Part shown: positions 14,340-17,623 of the stretch, piece by piece
Layout: every line of letters begins with the position of its first letter
How positions within the stretch are numbered: position 1 is the first letter of the stretch
Origin: CBDCUC01 sp965222485
Lineage (GTDB): Bacteria; Pseudomonadota; Alphaproteobacteria; Rhizobiales; Hyphomicrobiaceae
NCBI GenBank assembly: GCA_965222485.1
Contig: CBDCUC010000006.1
Span: 1-17,623, forward strand
DNA: 17,623 nucleotides
Reading direction: 5' to 3'
Program-made: the position numbers and the translations under genes
The notes under the pieces: model-generated
What the model saw: only the letters and a program-made list of their open reading frames with translations
Databases searched by the model: none
Told to the model about the DNA's origin: nothing

Positions 14340-14350
14340 TGGACGGCTCC
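14340..14350. repeat. Subterminal inverted repeat, low-coordinate end of IS copy 2
   Basis: TGGACGGCTCC is identical to the corresponding repeat of copy 1 and is inverted relative to 15701-15711. Confidence 0.85.
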
Positions 14351-14392
14351 GGTTTGGCAAGGACTTTCTTGCGTAAACTAAACTGGTCGGTG

Positions 14393-14598
14393 CAGCCATG
14401 TATTCGGCCTGTTGATGCGGCACATCAGCTAGGCCGCTGGCCATAATGCTCTCCGCGTAGATCAGGTCCCGGTCAAAAGCACGCGTTCTCGTAGACGCTC
14501 TGGCCCATATGGGTTGTCCTGATCGCCGAGACGACCGGCTTTCACATTACAAGCAGTTGTCCTTCCCAACTCATTGGGCGAAGCTCGCACTCCGCCCG
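14393..14598 (-). ncRNA. Predicted bridge RNA (seekRNA) of IS copy 2
   Basis: The architecture is as in copy 1. A hairpin GGGCGAAG/CTCCGCCC (14576-14583, 14590-14597, one mismatch) follows the transposase. The stem GATCAGG/CCTGATC (14460-14466, 14518-14524) encloses the target loop. There CAAAAG (14474-14479) equals the right flank 15718-15723, and TGGCCCA (14501-14507) is the complement of the left flank TGGGCCA. GCGT/ACGC (14483-14486, 14495-14498) closes the tip. The donor part has CATGTAT (14397-14403), equal to the element's low-coordinate end, and TTGATGC (14412-14418), complementary to the other end. The donor segments are unchanged between copies while the target segment has changed with the flank. 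RNA ends are not visible. Confidence 0.74.
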
Positions 14599-14604
14599 TG
14601 TTCA

Positions 14605-15636
14605 CTAGGCGCTCAATGCGACGGGCTCGCGGTAAGGTTCACCGCGCACCATCATCGCCCAGACCATTCGAATGATTTTGTTGGCAAGCGCAATGGCTGC
14701 CACCTTGACGGGGCGGCGTGCCATCAACTCCGCAAGCCATGGTCGGCGCGTATATCCCAACTGTTTGACGCGCTTGATGACTGATAAGGCACCTATCATG
14801 AGCATTGAGCGCAAGTATCGGTCACCAGCCTTGGTAACACCGCCGAGTTTATCTTTCCCGCCTGATGAGTTCTGCTTGGGAACGAGTCCAATCCAGGCGG
14901 CCATTTGTCGACCTGAACGGAATGCCTTCGGGTCGGCAATACTGGCAACAAGTGCCGTCGCCACACGCGGGCCAACGCCGGGAATGGATTCCAGGCGGCG
15001 ACTTAGTTCATTGCTTCTGTGCGCGGCCATGATTTTCGCATCCAAGTCTCGGATCTGGCATTTGATCCGATCAAGATGCCGACCCAACGCCAGAAGACTG
15101 TCGCGCGCAACGACTGGAACCCGCTCATCGTTTTCATCAGCGATGACTTTGAGCAGCGCTTCGACACCGTTGCGTCCAACCCCTGCAACAATACCGAACT
15201 CCGTCAGGTGTGCCCGAATGGCGTTGATGGTTGCCGTGCGCTGTCTCACCATGAGATGGCGGGTCCGGTGAAGCATCAGTAAGGCTTGTTGTTCGCACGA
15301 CTTCGTCGCGACAAAGCGCATGTTGGGGCGCGTGACCGCTTCGCAGATCGCCTCCGCATCCGTCGCGTCGTTCTTCTGGCTCTTCACGTAGGGCTTAACG
15401 TAGCGCGGCGGAATGAGGCGAACCGTATGCGCCAGACGCGAGAGTTCACGTGACCAATGATGCGCCGCCGAACAAGCTTCTATTCCAATAAGGCACGGGG
15501 GAAGCTTCCCGAAAAACGACAGAACCTGGCGGCGCTTCAGCTGCTTGCGAACGACAACCTCGCCATTCGCATCAACACCGTGGACCTGAAAAACAGACTT
15601 GGCAGTGTCCAGTCCAATCGTTGTAATCTCTTTCAT
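14605..15636 (-). CDS. IS110-family transposase (copy 2)
   Basis: The 343-residue enzyme is intact, with the DEDD acids (GLDTAKSVFQVHG, IEACSAAHHW, KNDATDAEAI) and the serine-bearing PKQNSSGGK of the C-terminal domain. The ATG at 15636 is preceded by AGAGGAG. Differences from copy 1 concentrate in the region between the two domains (roughly residues 157-217), a likely helical linker, while catalytic motifs are identical. The element's guide RNA locus lies directly after the stop codon. Confidence 0.95.
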   Translation of the reverse strand: MKEITTIGLDTAKSVFQVHGVDANGEVVVRKQLKRRQVLSFFGKLPPCLIGIEACSAAHHWSRELSRLAHTVRLIPPRYVKPYVKSQKNDATDAEAICEAVTRPNMRFVATKSCEQQALLMLHRTRHLMVRQRTATINAIRAHLTEFGIVAGVGRNGVEALLKVIADENDERVPVVARDSLLALGRHLDRIKCQIRDLDAKIMAAHRSNELSRRLESIPGVGPRVATALVASIADPKAFRSGRQMAAWIGLVPKQNSSGGKDKLGGVTKAGDRYLRSMLMIGALSVIKRVKQLGYTRRPWLAELMARRPVKVAAIALANKIIRMVWAMMVRGEPYREPVALSA

Positions 15637-15700
15637 GGTCGGCTCCTCTTTCGATGGTAACTTCAACAGCAACCATCTTGGCACCTAGATGCCGGCGGGA

Positions 15701-15711
15701 GGAGCCGTCCA
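15701..15711. repeat. Subterminal inverted repeat, high-coordinate end of IS copy 2
   Basis: GGAGCCGTCCA pairs with 14340-14350; CAGCAT follows before the CA core. Confidence 0.85.
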
Positions 15712-15728
15712 CAGCATCAAAAGGAGAC

Positions 15729-15758
15729 TAGGCGGCTGCAGAACTAAGCCACCGCCTA
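15729..15758 (-). terminator. Probable terminator of the outer-membrane protein operon
   Basis: TAGGCGG (15729-15735) pairs with CCGCCTA (15752-15758), a 7-bp GC-rich stem with a 16-base loop, starting 16 bases after the stop at 15775 on the minus strand. A TTTT run (AAAA at 15719-15722, plus strand) follows after six bases. The insertion sequence begins right beside it, so the T-run is partly at the insertion junction. Confidence 0.5.
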
Positions 15759-15774
15759 ATGTCGCCGTTCTAAT

Positions 15775-16896
15775 TCAGAAGGCCACGCTCGACCCAGCGG
15801 TCAACCGCCATTCGGGTTCGGACTGAATTCCGTTAAGGTCATTCACGACAGGAATTCCGACCGAGATAAATCCAGACCATGCATCTCTGGAAAGCCGTAC
15901 ACCGGGCGAGATGAACATTACATGCCCGCCGGAGTTTGGGTCCTTCACTCCGGCCGTTTCATGCTCATCCTGCCATTCGCCGACAATTTCGAGGATCGCG
16001 TCAACCGAGAAGCCGTTCTCGTGACTTGCCGCTGGCTCGATATGGTGGTGGTTTTCTCCGTGGGCATGGCCGTCGGCATGTTCGTTTGAATGGCTGGCAG
16101 GGTTACCATGTTGGGGCTCATTGCCAATCAGCCGGTAGGAAACCGCAAGTCCGTACCCGAGGCGATCTCCAAGATCGGTTCTCTGGACACCCTCGCTAAC
16201 CAGCGAGTAAAGCACGCTTGCGTCCAATGACCATCGGGCAATGCGCTTGGTCAACGCTGCTCCGAAAAGAGCATCCCATGACCCTGAACCGGGCTGGAAT
16301 TCCGCGTCGAACAACGCGCCTTCGTTGGTTCTCTCACTCGTTTTGCCGGTGGGCGCCTTGAACCCGGCAATTACTGCAGCCTCAAAACCCGAGGCGCGGT
16401 CATTCACTATCCGCCACTGCGCCAATGCGGTGAGGTCACCAATGCCGCTGGTGTCGCCGTCGTTGTGAGCTGCGAACTCGGCATGTTCTTCTTCGTGCTC
16501 GTCTCCGTGTTCCTCTTCGGCTTCGCGTATTCCCTTTCGGCGGACGTGGGGTAGACGCACGGAGAGCGTGATATTCTTGGTGATGCCATACGCGAAAAAC
16601 AACGATGCAGAGGTGAGGCTATCGAGGGAGTGGACATGGGCGTGTCCGGTTCCGGCCTCCTCAGCCTGCTCGGCGGCACCGACTAGAGTCGCATCTCCAA
16701 GCCGCTCAAGATTCATCGTGTCCACGACGATGCCGGCGGCGAAGGCGCCTTGCTTGAGGGTCGTGGCTGAGATCGTATTGATGGGGCCCGCGCCTCCAGT
16801 ATTGCCGGGCCCGCCCGGGTGATGGGCCTCGGCCGCGGTCGCAGCAAGAACTATCGAAAAGGCATTGAGTGCTAGTGCGTGGCGGTACATGCGCAT
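15775..16896 (-). CDS. His-rich outer-membrane beta-barrel protein, probably metal-related
   Basis: The protein has 373 residues from the ATG at 16896, which has AGGAG about eight bases upstream; in-frame codons further upstream have no such site. Residues 1-24 are a signal peptide ending in AEA, with mature protein starting HHPGG. The rest alternates in the way of a beta-barrel and ends in a terminal Phe (SSVAF), the usual outer-membrane signature. Three loops are rich in His and acidic residues: GHAHVHS (84-90), about 130-144, and about 262-292 with HAHGENHHH. Such loops bind Zn, Cu, Co or Ni in related proteins found beside heavy-metal efflux genes. It resembles putative transporters of the MetA-phenol-degradation type. 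The DUF2946 gene lies 89 bases upstream on the same strand, so the two probably form an operon. Confidence 0.8.
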   Translation of the reverse strand: MRMYRHALALNAFSIVLAATAAEAHHPGGPGNTGGAGPINTISATTLKQGAFAAGIVVDTMNLERLGDATLVGAAEQAEEAGTGHAHVHSLDSLTSASLFFAYGITKNITLSVRLPHVRRKGIREAEEEHGDEHEEEHAEFAAHNDGDTSGIGDLTALAQWRIVNDRASGFEAAVIAGFKAPTGKTSERTNEGALFDAEFQPGSGSWDALFGAALTKRIARWSLDASVLYSLVSEGVQRTDLGDRLGYGLAVSYRLIGNEPQHGNPASHSNEHADGHAHGENHHHIEPAASHENGFSVDAILEIVGEWQDEHETAGVKDPNSGGHVMFISPGVRLSRDAWSGFISVGIPVVNDLNGIQSEPEWRLTAGSSVAF

Positions 16897-16985
16897 AGCG
16901 CGTTCTCCTGAACAGAAAATTTGCTTGCAATCACGCCTTCTCACGACTTGGGAAGGCGCAATTTAGCTAATTCGGAATTTGGTAG

Positions 16986-17393
16986 TCAGGAGAAGATCGG
17001 CGGCGCACGAGGCCCAAATGGCCGATGTGAATATGAACTCGGCACGCGGGGTGCGGCGCGGCCCAAGACTTTCGGTAAAAATTGATAGAAGGGAAGAAGA
17101 GCCGATTTGGAGATGGGATCGGCCAGCGTAAACGATGCATTGAAAGCAAAAGGGCAAACGGCGTCGCCGTGTTCATCCGGGCTGTTGCCCGCAGGAACGG
17201 TGCCGTTCTGACCTGCGGTATCATCCGACACCGTACCGCTGCAGATGACGATCTTGAATGTTTCGAAGGCCGCCGGATCGAACTTGGGCATATAGCCGGA
17301 CGGTATCAGCGCGCGCAGCACGACGCTGAATAGCAGGACGCAGGCGCCCCACCTTCTCAACTGTCCGCGCTTACCTGACAGATTTCTGAACAT
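16986..17393 (-). CDS. DUF2946-family protein
   Basis: The protein has 135 residues. A hydrophobic N-terminal helix (about 15-30) runs into RALIPSGYMP (27-36), the hallmark of DUF2946. VICSG (49-53) and CPFAF (80-84) follow, with conserved Cys51 and Cys80 that could bind a metal or form a disulphide outside the cytoplasm. The tail RPFGPRAPP (124-132) is also typical. Members are small secreted or membrane-attached proteins often found next to copper, heavy-metal or TonB-linked genes; their biochemical role is not established. The ATG at 17393 lacks a strong ribosome-binding site. Its partner downstream is the His-rich outer-membrane protein. Confidence 0.78.
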   Translation of the reverse strand: MFRNLSGKRGQLRRWGACVLLFSVVLRALIPSGYMPKFDPAAFETFKIVICSGTVSDDTAGQNGTVPAGNSPDEHGDAVCPFAFNASFTLADPISKSALLPFYQFLPKVLGRAAPRVPSSYSHRPFGPRAPPIFS

Positions 17394-17623
17394 CGAAGCG
17401 ATCTAACGGCAGTTGGAAAAACGGACAAAGAGCAATTTCGGAAAAGCGAACGAGATTGTTTGCCCGTGTTGCCGAAATGTCGGCACAGGGTCAAGATGCA
17501 CAGTTCGGCCTCCGAACATCGACTGACGTGGCAGGGCCGAAAGCAGTCGCTAGCGCAGGAATCCAGTGTCGGCGTGATGCACTGCAGCGATTTTCGCGTC
17601 GACAAACTACAGACTTGATATGC
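17394..17623. other. Upstream region of the DUF2946 operon
   Basis: No gene is evident in the last 230 bases. Two small hairpins are present: TGCCGA-AATG-TCGGCA (17470-17485) and GTTCGG-CCT-CCGAAC (17503-17517). They may be operator-like or part of an upstream terminator; neither has a T-run. No clear sigma-70 boxes were found. Confidence 0.4.

Larger units (their letters stand above)
14336..15719 (-). mobile_element. IS110-family (IS1111-group) insertion sequence, copy 2
   Basis: The element is about 1384 bp with the same layout as copy 1. It has 11-bp subterminal inverted repeats (14340-14350, 15701-15711), one minus-strand transposase and a long non-coding tail downstream of it. The junctions share a CA core (14334-14335 and 15718-15719). 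The inferred target is TGGGC-CA-AAAG, found empty at 6844-6854. The transposase is about 92% identical to copy 1, so the two copies arrived separately or have been apart for a long time; they are not a fresh duplication. Two similar elements in the same orientation about 4.5 kb apart could recombine and delete the TIR and membrane-protein genes between them. Confidence 0.88.

Overview
The window looks like an accessory region of an alphaproteobacterial chromosome or large plasmid. The lineage is inferred from the transposases, the DUF2946 plus His-rich outer-membrane protein pair, the MarR/NmrA pair and the moderate GC content; I cannot name a genus. I see no rRNA, tRNA, CRISPR array or phage structural gene.

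Layout. (1) 1-1729: a MarR-type repressor gene followed by an NmrA-like NAD(P)-binding protein. A near-palindromic 14-bp operator occurs before each gene. (2) 1798-9546, all on the minus strand and separated by unusually long gaps (about 550-650 bp): a TIR protein with two C-terminal membrane helices; a 1064-residue TIR / membrane helix / 16 WD40-repeat protein; a four-helix membrane protein with a cytosolic C-terminal domain that ends in a TIR-like WEL motif; and a small four-helix membrane protein. (3) 9786-11166: an IS110-family (IS1111-group) insertion sequence. (4) 11577-13957: a second TIR gene (plus strand) with the opposite topology, helices first and TIR last, facing a minus-strand membrane protein with a possible PH/GRAM-like domain. 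(5) 14336-15719: a second, diverged copy of the same insertion sequence, inserted in an intergenic repeat that also occurs uninterrupted at 6705-6850. (6) 15775-17393, minus strand: a DUF2946 protein and a His-rich outer-membrane beta-barrel protein, probably a metal-related operon.

Two themes stand out. First, there is a cluster of membrane-anchored TIR or TIR-like proteins, each apparently transcribed alone. These resemble NAD-consuming immune effectors, and the WD40 array would suit a sensor, but the function is inferred. Second, both insertion sequences carry a readable bridge-RNA (seekRNA) locus just downstream of the transposase. Short guide segments match the element's own two ends and its two target flanks. 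The target-guide segment differs between the copies in the same way as their flanks, and an empty site matching the guide of copy 2 is present elsewhere in the window.
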